Assembly: GCA_028551475.1 (NCBI GenBank)
Contig: CM052358.1
Coordinates: 24,702,853 to 24,766,852, forward strand
DNA length: 64,000 nucleotides
Direction: 5' to 3'
DNA from: Casuarina equisetifolia
Lineage: Eukaryota; Streptophyta; Magnoliopsida; Fagales; Casuarinaceae
Shown here: one piece after another, positions 12,335-25,500 of the stretch
Layout: each line of letters begins with the position of its first letter
Numbering within the stretch: position 1 is the stretch's first letter
Position numbers and translations under genes: made by a program
Notes under the pieces: generated by a model
What the model saw: only the letters and a program-made list of their open reading frames with translations
What the model was told of the DNA's origin: nothing
The model's database searches: none

Positions 12335-13305
12335 ACCTCCGTATTTACTTGTTAGAGCCAAGAAAAATGTAAGGCATTTTCCTACCCATCTAGTTAAATG
12401 AGTTTGAAAAATTTTCGTCATGGTATTCCTGTTGTCATCAGTTATAGAAAGAAAACATTGATACATTCACACGAAGAAAACTACTTAACATGGATGGTGG
12501 GTTCCTGCTTCTACCTCCTGGATGGAAAAATGGAGATTAATCAATGATGATTAATTCCAAAATCTCAATATGTTTCAACTAGCCTCCTTCTCATATTTGA
12601 TCTTCAAACTGTAAGCTAATGTAAAAAAAAATGAAAGAATGCCAGATGAAAATTCATGTTCTTGAAAAGTTCAAAAACAGGTACTTGAAATACAAAAACA
12701 AAGCACTTACTCAAGAAAACATCTAATGGAAATGAATAGAAAAACTATAAAAGCACCCATTATAATAAATGTTTATTCATCATCCCTTTATAGAATGTTA
12801 TTCAAAATCCACTATCTTCCTAGAAAAAAAAGGATGGGAAAAAGTGAGAACAAAAAGGAAAATGAGAATAAGTGCAAATCACATTAAATCCCACTTCTAC
12901 ATTGTACGTTTTTTTTTTTTTTCAACCACCCAACCACTGTCAAACCCCTGAATGTGAATTAACTAGCATGCTGTGCCAATAAACAGTTCAACAATTACTT
13001 GAGATGTATCATGGGAAGTAATTAGGAGTTATTTAGGTAACATCAGGCTCTCTCCCCTTGGACGAGGTTCAAACTGCACCCAAATAGTTTTCGAGACTTT
13101 TTTAAAAAAACTACGTATGTGTACGAGGCTCTTTAATACTATCATTCATGCATCACGGCCAATAGTGATTATGTGAGTTTAACGGGGGAAGGGGGGAAGA
13201 AAGAAATAACTTGAATGTGTGACCCTTGTCGTCCTCAACTTGCATAATGGTTGTCATATTTCTAAAATGATGATAGTAATTAGGTGAACTAGATATGGTC
13301 ACCAC
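12335..13305. repeat. Intergenic block paralogous to 28525-29465
   Basis: No gene. The block aligns with 28525-29465 in the next duplication unit. Shared marks include ACTTGTTAGA at the start, AACATGGATGG near 12490 and 28660, and the CACTGTCAAACCCCT stretch near 12935 and 29105. The small open frame at 12769-12951 is not kept in the paralog. Confidence 0.75.
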
Positions 13306-14316
13306 TTATTATTCCTCTCATAAGGGTGCACATTAAGGATAGAAACTAAGCATCCCAAACAGAAACCAGTTCAAACAAAGCCCCCACATAAGGCTAACCA
13401 TTTACGTGACCCCACTTATCCCTTCATAACCAATTGGTGAGCTCTTGCAATCAACTTTAGATTATTAGTATAGTTAAACCATTTGAATATGTCCTATAAA
13501 AATAACATGCAAACCTTTTAATATGCTTGCAAAAGCCATTGATAAAGCTTGACGTTAAGAGGGAAAGTTAGACACAGTAAGTAAGTTAAGATAAACCACC
13601 TAAGCAAAGGTGTATCCAGCACCCTCGGATGAGATACTCTAGCCACACCGATAATTTGGGTCAAACCATAAAAGATCACATAGGGGCCTTCTTGAACATA
13701 GTCAAAATTATGGATCTTATCAAGGGTTTTAATACAAAGAGATAATCTATTGTACAGATAAAAAAATTTTAAATCATACCTTTTAAAAGAGAAGGAAGGA
13801 TTAATATTCAGTAGTGATGTATTATTAACAAAAAAGAAAAGCGTAAAAACAACAACGATCATATATTAATACAATAACATGTATTAAAATCTTTAATCTT
13901 TAAAACCTAAAGAAGATCCTTAACCGTAGCTCAACCATAATACAAAAGTCTAAACTTGATAAATAGTACCATATAAACAAGGAAACATAAAATCTGTAGT
14001 ACAGATTACATGTCTTCTTTCTATATAAATATATACATTTGTTTGAGTGGAAAGACCATTATACTTACAACGAAATTTAGAAGTCAGTGGGCAAGATATT
14101 CCACACCCCGTTCAACAACAATTTCAACAAAATGGTCTAGAATCTATAGGTTTATTGTTGGTACCTCAAACCACTTGCATCATAGGATCTACAGTGCATG
14201 GGCAACCTCGAAGTTGCAGTGTAAAAAGCATGCTTGGCAAGCTATTTCCATCGCAATCAGTGCCAATTACACCACCAGGTGGTTTAGCACTTCCACTCTG
14301 CGCAGGAGTTGTCATA
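13306..14316. other. About 1.0 kb present only in the TNL-1/TNL-2 spacer
   Basis: The paralogous spacer at about 29475-29490 passes directly from the left-hand to the right-hand sequence, so this segment was inserted here or lost there. It holds open frames at 14047-14331 (plus, 94 codons, ending CAGVVIHYYN) and 13518-13862 (minus). Neither contains a domain I recognise. No clear terminal repeats were found; TTATT occurs near both junctions but is too simple to count as a target duplication. Confidence 0.45.
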
Positions 14317-14435
14317 CATTATTATAATTAACTAACTTCAAATGTTATTCAATTCGTTCATAAGTCATATTGGAACTTATCGACAATAGTGGTTACAATC
14401 AAGTATAGCCTACACCTAAAGTATAATCACTATTG

Positions 14436-15069
14436 ATCTTCAGCAAGTTGATGCAACTATGGATTGGTATGATTTAATTTGGACTAATGGCATTAGCAAA
14501 CATAATTTCTTTGAATGATTTGTTTGTAGAGATAAACTTTCTATAGTAATTAAAATTGTACAATGACTTCTTTTAGTAAACATATATTATAATTTTTGTA
14601 AGTATCATATAGAAAATAAGAGTTTTTTTTTTAATGTACATCAATAATGATGATTTGAAAAAGTATTCTCGTTTATAATGGAATCCCATGTAACATTAGA
14701 AGATAGAATGAAAAACTATAATGGATGATTAAAGTAGTAAAAGAAAAAGATTTAATTGCTAAACTTCTTAAAATATCTTTCTTAGCTTACATTTATTGTA
14801 TATGGACTAAATAAAATAGAAAACATTTTCAAGAAAAAACAATTGATAGCTTCTTTGTTTATAAAAACAAAGTAAAAAAAGGTAATACATGAGAGAGCTT
14901 CTTTGTTTACAAATATAAAATCTTTTCAAGGAAATATTCTTTTAAGTAAGATTTGCAAGTTTTCAACTTTTATCTTTTCATAGATATGGTGACTTCTCTA
15001 ATGTTAAGATATGCCCATGTACTTTTGTATTTTAAAATTTATTAATACAATTTATCGTTCCACAAAAAA
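14436..15069 (+). mobile_element. LINE 3' tail, 5'-truncated, with target duplication
   Basis: The plus-strand frame near 14460-14530 reads DWYDLIWTNGISKHNFFE, which resembles the zf-RVT end of plant L1 reverse transcriptases; a stop follows. The element ends in an A-run (15062-15069). It is flanked by 18-bp direct repeats: AAAGTATAATCACTATTG at 14418-14435, and the same with one change at 15070-15087. The paralogous spacer has a single related site at 29565-29582, an empty site. A second member of the family lies at about 51560-52145. Confidence 0.85.
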
Positions 15070-15087
15070 AAAGTATAATCACCATTG

Positions 15088-16405
15088 TTAATTGAAGTGC
15101 GAAACTAAATACTTTCATAAAAAGAGCATGAGAAAATGTTAGATTTGTAAATGTTATAAAGAATTAGAAAACTAGCATTATAAAATAAAGTTTTATTCAC
15201 ATCAATATTGAAAACCTAAGACTTTATCAACCTAATATTGCGATAGAGATTTGTGCTCATATGTATGAATGCTCTTTTCTTAAGCAAAGAACTCTATAAT
15301 CAATTACAAAACATGAGAATTGATTAATCAAAAACATGTAATTCAAGTAAAATTAAAGAATCAAATAGATAAAAGAATTGTAACAATTAGTTTGACCTCT
15401 CATAGCATGTAGGCAACTAAAGTAGATAAAGATGAATGAATAATAATTTATGGTCCAGTGGTTAACTCTACAATACAAAAAATATGTAAATATGTATTCT
15501 ATTAATAAATTATCATCTAATAAAAACTTTATGAATATCGTCTTAAAATTTAGTGCCTTTTAGTTCAAGCCAACTCCAAGATTAGAACAAACTCATTTTA
15601 TTAAGTACATAATTGGAAGGGGGAAAGAAAAGGAAAAAAAGAAGGAAGTAGAACTAAAACAATATCAAGAGCAAATGTTTGACAAACAAGAAACCCAAAC
15701 TTGTGCGCTGTATGCTACTGGAACCAATCTATTTAAAGTTGTCAAAGCTCTATTATAAGTCAATAAATAGTTGAACATGACTAATTTTAAAATAAAAAAG
15801 AAAAAGTACATTTTGGATAAGTCAAAATTTACTATAAAATTAACAAAAATGCTTGATTGATAAGAAGTGAGAAGAAATTTATTTTGTTATTGAAATCATG
15901 ATAAAAATAATTCATGTTTTTCATGTATAAAAATATATGTATCTTTTGTGTACAAATACCTTTATAATTATTAAAAAAATTCAAACTTATTGCTCATGTT
16001 GGCATTCGGTCAATAACATATCTTGATCAAGTCTGAAAGATTTAGGATCTATTTCAAATGATCTCTTGTCGAAAAGTCAACTTTATGATAAATCAATTTG
16101 CAATTCATTGATTGGCCCAAATTTACTATGAGATAAATAAAGGCTATGGCCACCAGTTTGCTTAGCGTGAATTGCAAAAAGAGTACAAGGATATTACCCT
16201 TCATGTCGAAAGTGATTGGTAGGTGGCACAACGAAGGAGACTTGAAAGTGGCATCTATCCACCATATTAAGATTGGAAGCAACAAGGAAGAAATCATCCA
16301 AATAAAGATCCTCTTGTGTATTCTCATCTTCACAATCCAATGGTTCACTCTTATCTACACAATTTCTTGACTGATTCTCATCTTCAAAATTCTCCACTCT
16401 CAGCC
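15088..16405. repeat. 3' flank of TNL-2, paralogous to 29583-30794
   Basis: No gene. The stretch aligns with the flank of TNL-3, for example TATAAAGAATTAGAAAACTA near 15155 and 29650. From about 16110 it also aligns with 350-650 beside TNL-1. The small frames at 16146-16397 are not conserved as proteins. Confidence 0.7.
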
Positions 16406-19400
16406 TTACCAGATAACCTGGAAAGAAAAATCCTCAAGAGTTTTTAATGTCAAACCTTGTGGAGAAATGTTATTGAGAACATAAAAAAACTCTGAAACAT
16501 CTCGCTCATGTACCAGACGTGACTTCCACTCTGATGCCTCCCCATTCCAGCTAGTTTTAATTGAGGTCTTGTAGTTGTAACATCTTCCCCGCCTCCGCAA
16601 GTATGTATAGAAGACCTCAGATGGTATAAGCGCCCAAAATCCATTTAGGTCCAGAAGAGGGACTTCAGGAACACGAAAGACCAAGTGTAGGCAAGTTGAC
16701 TCGGGAGACGCGGGATGGCCTATTGGTTCTAATTCTTGAAATTGGCAAGTAAACTCGAAAGATGTGGGATTACTACCTCTAGAAGTGCTACAATTTGAAG
16801 TCCCATGCTCGCCAACTTGATACACTACGAACAAAGCAATTCCCACTGCGAAATCCACATCTGCGCGAAAAAAGTTGGAGCTTTTCTGGTTGAACCAATC
16901 TGGGACTTCACATCCCAGTGTGGGGCCCCATGCAACCATATTTCCCCCATCAAGACTATAAAACTGGAAATGAAACAATAAAAAGAGAGAGGGAGATGTA
17001 AACTATATCACTTGTACGGTATCACAATTGACATGTTTTAAAGAGGAGAGAAAACCGCTTACCGGTGATTTACCCAGATTCAATTGCAAGATCTTATAAG
17101 GAGTGCCGTCAGTGGCCACGGAAAACCAAACACTAGCGCTCCCACTCTTTAGGAATCTATGAGGAGGGGCAGTGGGCCAGACAAGGGGCCCGGAAAATCT
17201 AGCACAAGCCTTAAGTACCATTTCAGGAATATCCCGCATATACAATTGACAACTTATTTTAAAATCAGATAGGCTTAATGGAAGCTTGGGCAACGCCTGA
17301 TGTTTGAACAATAGTTGAGATCCTCCACTGGATATATGTAATGTTTCAAGTTGGGAGAGTAGATAAAGCCTATCCGGTATTTTTCTAAAGCAGTTCCCAT
17401 CAAGATATAAGTGTTGAAGAGAAGATAAGAAACTAACACCACTAAGAAACTCTCCATCTAATAATCTGCAATCACTCAAATCTAACCTTTTTAAAGAGGT
17501 TAAACTATATAACCAATTATGGAAAGAATTACGACTGTGATGCGAATCAATAATTTGACACAAGTAAGTATCACTATATGTTCCCAACAAATTTGGATCC
17601 CACGAAGGAGTCACAGTACGCCTATTACTTGGGAAATTCCAAAGCTTTGTGCAAGAAGAAAGATCAAGATGCACAAGAAGCTCCCAGTAGATTTCCATTG
17701 GAAGTCTTTCAAGACTTTCACACCGTGATAGGTCCAAGTGTGAAAGCTTTTTGAGAGTTCCAATGGAGGGATGTAGTATCTTCAAAGACTTGCAAGAACC
17801 AAATTTTAATTCCTCAAGATTTGGAGCTCCACTCAAATCTGGAAGCTCAGTCAAGTCTTCTGAACCAAAAAGATCAATGTACTTCAATCCATTAAGAGTC
17901 TGTTGTAGATAAACGTAAAGTTAAGAAAAATAATAAAAAGATTAAAAGCAAAAAGGAACAAAAAAGGTCAAAATCTTACCTTCTTTCCATGCCAGAGCAC
18001 TTTAATCCTACTAAATTGCATAGAAAGCTTAACAAGACTGTTGGGTTGGAAGCTTTCTGGTAAGGATTCTAAAGAAAATCCATTCCATTGTAAAACACAT
18101 AATTCATTACTCAATATTAAATTAGAATGACTTCCAATGGATGTTATATGGTTCCTTACCAAAGTCTTCATCATTCTAATTGAAGGTAAATCAATTGAAG
18201 TGATGGAAGAACCCATAATAAATATTTTCAACTTTTTCATTTTTGAGAAAGCTTCATAATTTAATTCTCCCCCTTGGAAAAAGTTAGAGACAATTGCTCT
18301 AATTGCACTAGTTCCCTACAAAATAAGAAATGCAAGATTAGCATGTCAAAATAATTCATAAGTACTTGAAAATTATATCAAACTTGCTTTTTAGTGCACA
18401 TAATTATGCCAAAATACTTACAGAATTATTCTCAAACACACGATTGATTTCTTGATTGCACCATAATCTACTCCTATTGCCTGGCTCAGACACTTTATTA
18501 ACAATTCGTCGACCCATTTCCTTTAATAAATCATGCATCCAAATCACCCCTTCTGTTGAGATCTTTATGAGAGATTTTCTTTTTAGAACTTCAAAATTGA
18601 CAATTGGATTGTAACCCAAACTTTCAAATACAGGAAGAATTTCCAATTTTGAGACCTTCATAAAAAGACAAGCAATATCTAAAAACATTTCTTTTTGCAT
18701 TTCTGTCAAACCATTATAGCTTATTTGAAGTATACTGAAAACACCATCCTCAAAACATTCTAAATCATTGAGGATACTCTCCCACACTTCTACTTTCTTA
18801 TCATGTAACATAGAACCAATTACCTCTAGTGCTAAAGGAAGGCATCCAACTGCTATTATAACACGCTTTGACAATTGTGCAAAACCATTTTCTGGAGCAG
18901 GTTTGTTGAATGCTTTCCAAGAAAAGAGCAGTAAGGCATCTTTGTGTTCTAGCAATTCAACTTCATAAATTTGACTCACAGGTAGATTCCAAAGCTGACT
19001 ATCCCTACCTGTTACCACAATTCTACTCCCTTTACCAAAACAATTAGGACTCTTTGGTAAAAATTTTAATTGATTGGGATTTACATCGTCAAAGACAATA
19101 AAAACTTTTTTATTCTGTAATCTTTGCTTCAACTGCTCAACTCCTTCCCAACAATTAGATATTTCCCTATTATTTTCCTTCAGGATTTCACGAAAAATTT
19201 GTTGTTGCAACTTCTCTATGCTACTTCCTTGATCCTTGCCACAACATACAAAAGAGCTAGCATCAAATTCACAATGAACACAATTGTAGAGGGCTCTAGC
19301 TAGTGTTGTTTTACCAATACCGCCCATCCCATGAATCCCTAAAAATCGAACATCATCCATTTGCAAACAAAGTAAGAACTTCAGTTTCTCCACTCGGGAT

Positions 19401-20136
19401 TCTATGCCAAAAAGATCTTTGAAGATTTGTGACGGGTTCAAACGCAATCCACAAAATATCGTTGTAGTAATTTGTTCAACAATGGTAGCTTCGGGGCTGG
19501 AAAAAAGTTACTAATCAGGATTGAAAAGAATGCTTAAAATCTGACGAAGACTTTAAGTAAAATTTGTAGCATGAAAAAGCCGGTTAAAATTATATCTAAC
19601 AAATTAAATTGACTGCACCTGTTGTGTGATACGTGTGTTCCAGCCATATCAGCAACTTCCTTCAAGGCAGCTCTCCACGTTCTCATTTTCTCCCCGCCAA
19701 CTTCTGGATCTTCTTGATGTTTAGCAAAAGCATTTGCAAAAATTCCCTTCTGCCTTCGTGCATCAGCGGGATCCACGTGGTAAAAAATGGAAAGAACTTT
19801 TAGCCCTGATTCTCTCTTGCATCTCAGGATCTCAATCAACTCATTCAAGCACCACTTAGATTCTGCAAAGGTCTTTGAGATGACAACAACCGCGTACTGG
19901 GATTCTTCGATTGCCTTAAAGAGTTCTTCGGCAATAGTGCTTCCTTGTTCCAGTGTTTTATCGTCTTTGAAGACAATAAAGCCTCTTTGCTGGAAAGCTT
20001 TATGCAGATGGTCCACAAAACCATAGCGAGTATCATCACCGCGGAAACAGAGGAACACATCATATGATGATGGAGATAATATAAAAGAAGAAGGAGATGA
20101 GGATGAAGGCGCTGTCTGCGTAATCAAGGCCATCAT
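16406..20136 (-). CDS. TNL-2: intact TIR-NB-ARC-LRR immune receptor
   Basis: Intracellular NLR of the TIR class, whose family detects pathogen effectors and signals through TIR NADase activity and EDS1. Exons on the minus strand: 19619-20136, 18422-19496, 17980-18315, 17063-17899 and 16406-16963. All junctions are GT-AG and phases agree, giving 1107 codons. TIR core about residues 25-172, with SYDVFLCFRG and the catalytic Glu about 99 in CLNEL. P-loop GMGGIGKTT about 229-237, kinase-2 VFIVFDDVN, RNBS-B GSRIVVTGRD, CLPLALEVIG, and MHDLL starting about 493. LRRs occupy exons 3-4 (about 532-922). The C-JID is exon 5 (about 923-1107). Two adjacent ATGs (20136, 20133) can start it. Intron positions match TNL-1 and TNL-3. 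It is the only copy of the array without visible damage. Transcription and specificity are unknown. Confidence 0.88.
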
Positions 20137-22269
20137 TGGGGGATACTCACAGGCTTGTTTAGTGTGAGACTAGTCTGCGGGGATCAAAGCTCACAAGCTG
20201 GTTTGGTAATAAGGTTCGGCCGCCTGACGGTTTTGCTACATGCAATCAACCTCCCCCACCCTCTCCGCACTGGCTTTCAGCTTGACGAGCTGCAATCAGT
20301 GTGTTTTTATCGTTTATTAAAGGTTTCCAAACCAATTGAATTCATCCACGTAGCGACATGACGCTTCTTGAAGTTCCGCAAATTCAACTAAAGTTTTCTG
20401 TCTTTGTGATCCGCTCGCATATTCGGGTCCGGGCAAGTAGATTCCTCTCCCTTTTACTGACAAATTGTCCGAAGAAAGGGACGCATAGAAGTCCCGTAGA
20501 AATTAGTAAGTAAAATAGACAAACTCTTCTTCGATTTCATGTCTAGTTTTACGGACAATCCAAAATTGGGCCCCACATGTCTGAGCTCATCGTTGAACGA
20601 TTCAAAGTTACGGTGATGAAAAACAAAGAACTCCAATATACCACGAACGATTTAAAGTTGGGCCCCACATTTTCAACAACCACCATCCATCTCTTTGGGA
20701 ACTGATGAAAGAACCATCTCTTTGATTAGCATTAACTGGGTGATTCAAACATAAGCCTCCATGAGAACACATTCCAATGTCAATACTATGGTCTAATTGA
20801 AAGTTGGTAATAAAGAAATCTAAAGAATTATCAAACTGTTAAAAGGACCTTTCCAACGAATTCACTTCTAAAAAAGTGATGAACATGAAAAATTTCAAGG
20901 TTACATGTCTAAAAGCAAGATAATGCGGGAGGGGAAATTTGGATTTATATCCATAAACAACTCTATGAATTGCAATTTTCAATTTACAAATTTCCATTCT
21001 ATAAAAAATAGTTAGAAACCACGTAATATTGTTATTATGTTGTTGAAATTATTGTCTTAACGAGTTTTCTAAAAAATAATAGTATTTTTGTGACTTAACT
21101 TTGTATTACAACTATAATTGATTCTTCAACACATGCATTCCATGGCATAAGTAGAAAGGAGATGGCCTTCACCAGGTTCATGTGTACTTGAAGCACCTGC
21201 CATACTCTCTAAGAGACTCATGACGGGAATGAGTATCCGTTAAAAGGGATATTCATTTTGGCTGTCAATTTAAAAAAATTTAAGATAATGTTATGATACT
21301 ATATTCAAAGTTAGAAGGCTCAACCTAAAAATTTGTTAACAACAAATTACAAATTTTAATTATTAATAAAACTAAACATATGACCAGACATTTCGAGAAA
21401 TGAAATCTCAACAGTATCCATAGATGAAAGGCTGGGGTAATATTAGGTATCCACAGAACATGTCAGTCAAGAAAGGGACGGTTTAATCTAGGCACAAAAT
21501 AGAAACTTTGTAGGTGGAGCATGATAATGAGTTATTTCTAGATATTCGGCCTGGTTGATCAGGTCAAGGAAGGAAGATAAAGAAATAATGAGTTAATGCG
21601 TCTGTTTGTAGGGTAACAAGACGGAAACATAATGGAGGAAACATCAACTGCCAATCATAGGCACTTTATTGAAGCATTTAATAGCTCCATAAATCACAAG
21701 GGCATGTTGGAGAAAATCTCCCTAACCCACAAAATTGTCATATTCCCATTACTTAATCTGTACAAATTGTCCATTCATTTTTCTCTATGTTAGACCAACT
21801 ACATCATTGTGGCCGCTTGAGATTTCAACAACTAGTTATTCTTGATACACAGGAATATTTACACATCAAGGTGATGCCATGGACCACATGACTCTTCCAA
21901 TGAAGTGAACCATGTGAAGCAATGTCACCAAAATCTTTAAATCGAAATCATATGAAGATACGTTACCCAGATCTTAAAACCTTTGAGAAATCTCATTTCC
22001 ATTTCTTTACTCTATCACACGCATATAACTCAAAAGATGCTTTATGGGTTGTACAGAGTGGTTGTCTTATGGGTTGTACAGAGTGGTCGTCATCAAACCA
22101 CCACCGCTCCCCTCCCCCTCACCACCACCCCACCTATGCATGTTTATCGAAAAAAGAAGAATTTTCTAGGTAACCAAACCGGACCTTGGAGAACATTCAT
22201 TCAATTTCAAAAGATGCATTACAAAAATGATTCAAGATTTAGCTTAGGATTTCTTTTGTTACAGAATGT
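20137..22269. repeat. TNL-2 5' flank, shared in pieces with the other TNL flanks
   Basis: No gene. About 20160-20545 aligns with the TNL-1 and TNL-3 upstream segments. About 20690-20760 aligns with 8875-8940. About 21421-21690 aligns closely with 35162-35430 upstream of TNL-3 (for example GGGTAACAAGACGGAAACAT near 21611 against the same with one change near 35351). A 20-mer TTATGGGTTGTACAGAGTGG is repeated at 22042-22061 and 22067-22086. Confidence 0.65.
20311..20323 (-). promoter_or_regulatory. Possible TATA region of TNL-2
   Basis: The minus strand reads CCTTTAATAAACG about 180 bp before the ATG. At the matching place TNL-1 (7794-7805) and TNL-3 (34664-34675) have a better TATA box (TTTATAAAC). 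The TNL-2 form is weaker by sequence. The assignment rests on position and paralogy only. Confidence 0.3.
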
Positions 22270-22274
22270 CTACT

Positions 22275-22550
22275 TCTAAGAAACCAATACGAAGGATAGA
22301 AAAAGGAAGAACGCAAATCTGGCCTGAACCTCTTTCTTTCGATATACTTGCTTAAAAGAAAATTTACATCATACAGAAGGGAAATAGGCACTGGCGGAGG
22401 AACCGGTGCCCATGGATGGGCTAGGTTTAACCTAGCCCACCTTACAAACAATCAGATCAGGGCCTAAGGCCCCTAAATACAATAATAAAGAATATGGGCC
22501 TAAAGCCCAATACACGCAGATAATACACCCAAATAATACAAATATTAACA
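22275..22550 (-). repeat. Copia 3' LTR
   Basis: 276 bp. On the minus strand it begins TGTTAATATTTG and ends CTTAGA. It contains a 21-bp near-perfect palindrome at 22418-22438 (arms GGGCTAGGTT and AACCTAGCCC), also present in the other LTR at 28361-28381. By eye it differs from the other LTR at about 20 positions. Confidence 0.92.
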
Positions 22551-22560
22551 ACCCCCTTCA
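22551..22560 (-). other. Copia polypurine tract
   Basis: The minus strand reads TGAAGGGGGT directly before the 3' LTR. Its TGA is also the stop codon of the RNase H frame. Confidence 0.7.
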
Positions 22561-25500
22561 AGTTGGTGATTTGTACACGTCAAATACACCAAGCTTGGAA
22601 AAAAGATAATTATGTTGTCTACTACCTAAAGCTTTGGTTAACAGATCTGCAAGCTGATTAGTGGTACAAATACTACAAGTCTGAATTAACCCCCATTGTT
22701 GTTTCTCAGGAATAAAGTGACAGTCGATCTCAATATGTTTAGTGCGCTCATGAAAGATGGGATTGTTCGCAATGTGAACAATTGCTTCATTATCACAATA
22801 AAGATAAATAGGCCGAGAAACAATCACCCACAAATCTCCAAGAAAACCAAATAACCAAACTATTTCACAAACAATTGTGGCCATGGCTCGATCTTCTACC
22901 TCAGAAAATGATTGAGAAACTGTAGCTTGTTTCTTGGTTTGTCAAGAAATCAAGGAACCACCGAGCTTGATGCAAAAACCCATGAGAGAACGATGGGACA
23001 TAGGACAAACTATCCAATCAAAGTCACAAAAACTTGTCAACTGAAAATCCTTCTTGGAAGGCATGAAGATCCCTAAGCTTAGGGTGCCTTTAAGATATTT
23101 AACAATCTTAAGAGCCATATCCATATGAGAGAATTTAGGAGCATGCATGAACTAACTGAGTACTTAAACGGGATAGTTAATGTCCGATCAGGGTATGTGT
23201 GAGGTAGATCATATGTCCAAGAAGCCACTGATAAGGAGCTAAATCAGTCAAGAAAGGATTATCCACAAAGACTGGTGCGCTCTCATCAAATTCTAAAAAA
23301 GTAATCTTCAGATTTTGATCCATGGGAATTTTACAAGGTCTAGCTCTTGAAAGTCCTGCTTCTGAAACTAACTCCAAGGCATACTTACGCCGATTGAGAC
23401 AAATACCACTCTCGGACCAAGCAATCTCAATTCTAAGAAAGTATTTAGCTAGACCTAAATCTTTCATGTGGAATCGAGAGGAAAGGTGAGATTTCACTTG
23501 TGCTATAGCCGACTCACTATTGCCGGTGATCAACATATCATCAACGTAGAACAAAACTACAATAACAATAGAGTGACACTGGAGTGTAAAGAGAGCATAA
23601 TCATGCTAAGATTGTTGGAAACCAGTTTCTAGGAAAACAACTATAAATTTGGCGTACCATTGCCGTGAAACTTGCTTAAGTTCATAAATAGATTTAAGTA
23701 AACAACAAACCTTAGGCGTAGCTGTGGGGGATGTCTTGATCCCTGGAGGTAGAGACATGTACACCTCCTCATGCAAGTCACAATGGAGAAATGCATTATG
23801 AACATCCATCTGATGAAGTGGTCAATGAAACATTGAGGCTAAAAACATGATACAACGAACAGTTACCATTTTAGCCACTAGGGAGAAGGTTTCTTCATAA
23901 TTAATGCCATAACACTGAGTAAAACCCTTAGCTACAAGATGAGTTTTATACCTTTTAATTGATCCATCTACATGGTACTTGATTTTGTAAATCCATTTAC
24001 AACCAATTGGCTTACGACCCGGAGGAAAAGTAACCAACATCCAAGTTTTATTAGCTTCCAATGCATGAAGTTCATTGGTCATAGCATCAATCTAACGAGG
24101 ATCTTGAATTGCCTCATGATAATAGCGTGGCTCCTAAATAGAAGAAATAGAGGCAATAAAAGCATGGTGTGTGGGAGACAAATTGTCTAAAGTGACAAAA
24201 TTTGAGATCGAATATGGGATATTACTAGGACATGTAGAATTGATGGTGGGCACATGATTGCAGTGATAGTCTTTGGTCTAAATGGGTGGTTTAGGGTCTC
24301 GTTGGGAACGTCGGACAAATGGAGCGGGAGTAGCGGGAATGACCGCTGTGGGAGTATCGACAATGGGTAAATTGGCTAGGATGACTACTGGAGTGGGGTC
24401 CACAATGGGTGAACACACAACATTAACACCTGAGGGAACGGATGAAGGAATAAAGGTAGGAGGTGAAGAAGGTGAGGAGGTATTTGGGGAAGTAGAGAGA
24501 GGAGGTGCGTCAGTTGGAACAGGGTCAAGGACAGACTGGGGACAAACTGGTGGAACTGAAGGACTCGGATCTAAAGAACGAAAAGACTAGTCTTCAGCAA
24601 GTGAAGTTACTAAAGGGGAGGATACAAGCTGAGAGAAAAGGAAAATAGACTCATAAAAACATCTCTGACAACTAAGAAGGTACGGGTGGTAAGATCAAGA
24701 ACTTAATAACCCTTTTGAGACAAAGGGTACCCCATAAACACACAAGCCACAGCACGTGGGACAAACTTATCTCCACGTGGAACAATTGCAGCATAACAAA
24801 GACACCCAAAAACCCAAAGATGAGATATACATGGAGGTTTACCAAAAAGGATATCAAATGGTGTTTTCTCATTTAAGAAGGTGTAGGAAGGTGGTTTATA
24901 ATGTGAGTGGCAGTCAAGATATACTCTCCTCAATATCTTACTAGAACATCAGCCTGAAAGCGTAAAGCACGCACAACATCGAGAATGTGTCGATGTTTGC
25001 ACTCAATGACACCATTTTGCTTAGGCGTGTAAACACAAGAACTCCCATGATAAATTCCACAAAGCTCAAGAAAGGAGATACACTCATGACTAAAAAATTT
25101 TGAGTCGTTATCAAAGCGTACTCTACAAACTCAAGAACGAAATTGGGTTTTAACCATGGCAAAAAAAGAACGCAAGAAAAGTAAAGCTTGACTTTTGTAA
25201 TGCATAAAAAACACCCAAGTCCCACATGAGTAATCATCAACAATTGTCAAAAAATAACGGAAGCCATCATGATTAGGGGTCCGATGTGGCACCTATATAT
25301 CAACATGTACCAATTCAAAAATAGAACTAGTACAAGAGGTGCTAGTGGAAAAGGGAAGACGTGTCTATTTAGCCAAAGGATGAATGGGACAAAAAATATC
25401 AAAAGATTTATAACACAAAGAATGACCAAAACGACAATGCCAAAGCGTATCTTGATTACTTAAAACATCATTCTTAAACATAGAATACTGACAAGCATTA

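Noticed and set aside
14010-14327. 105-codon plus-strand frame overlapping the 94-codon frame
   Set aside because: The two overlap in different frames; neither has support, and the Arg/Thr/Ser-rich translation looks random.
16146-16397. Small frames on both strands just after the TNL-2 stop
   Set aside because: They lie in the shared 3' flank and are not kept beside TNL-1 or TNL-3.
24282-24590. 102-codon Gly/Glu-rich plus-strand frame
   Set aside because: It is antisense to the low-complexity hinge between integrase and RT of the copia element.
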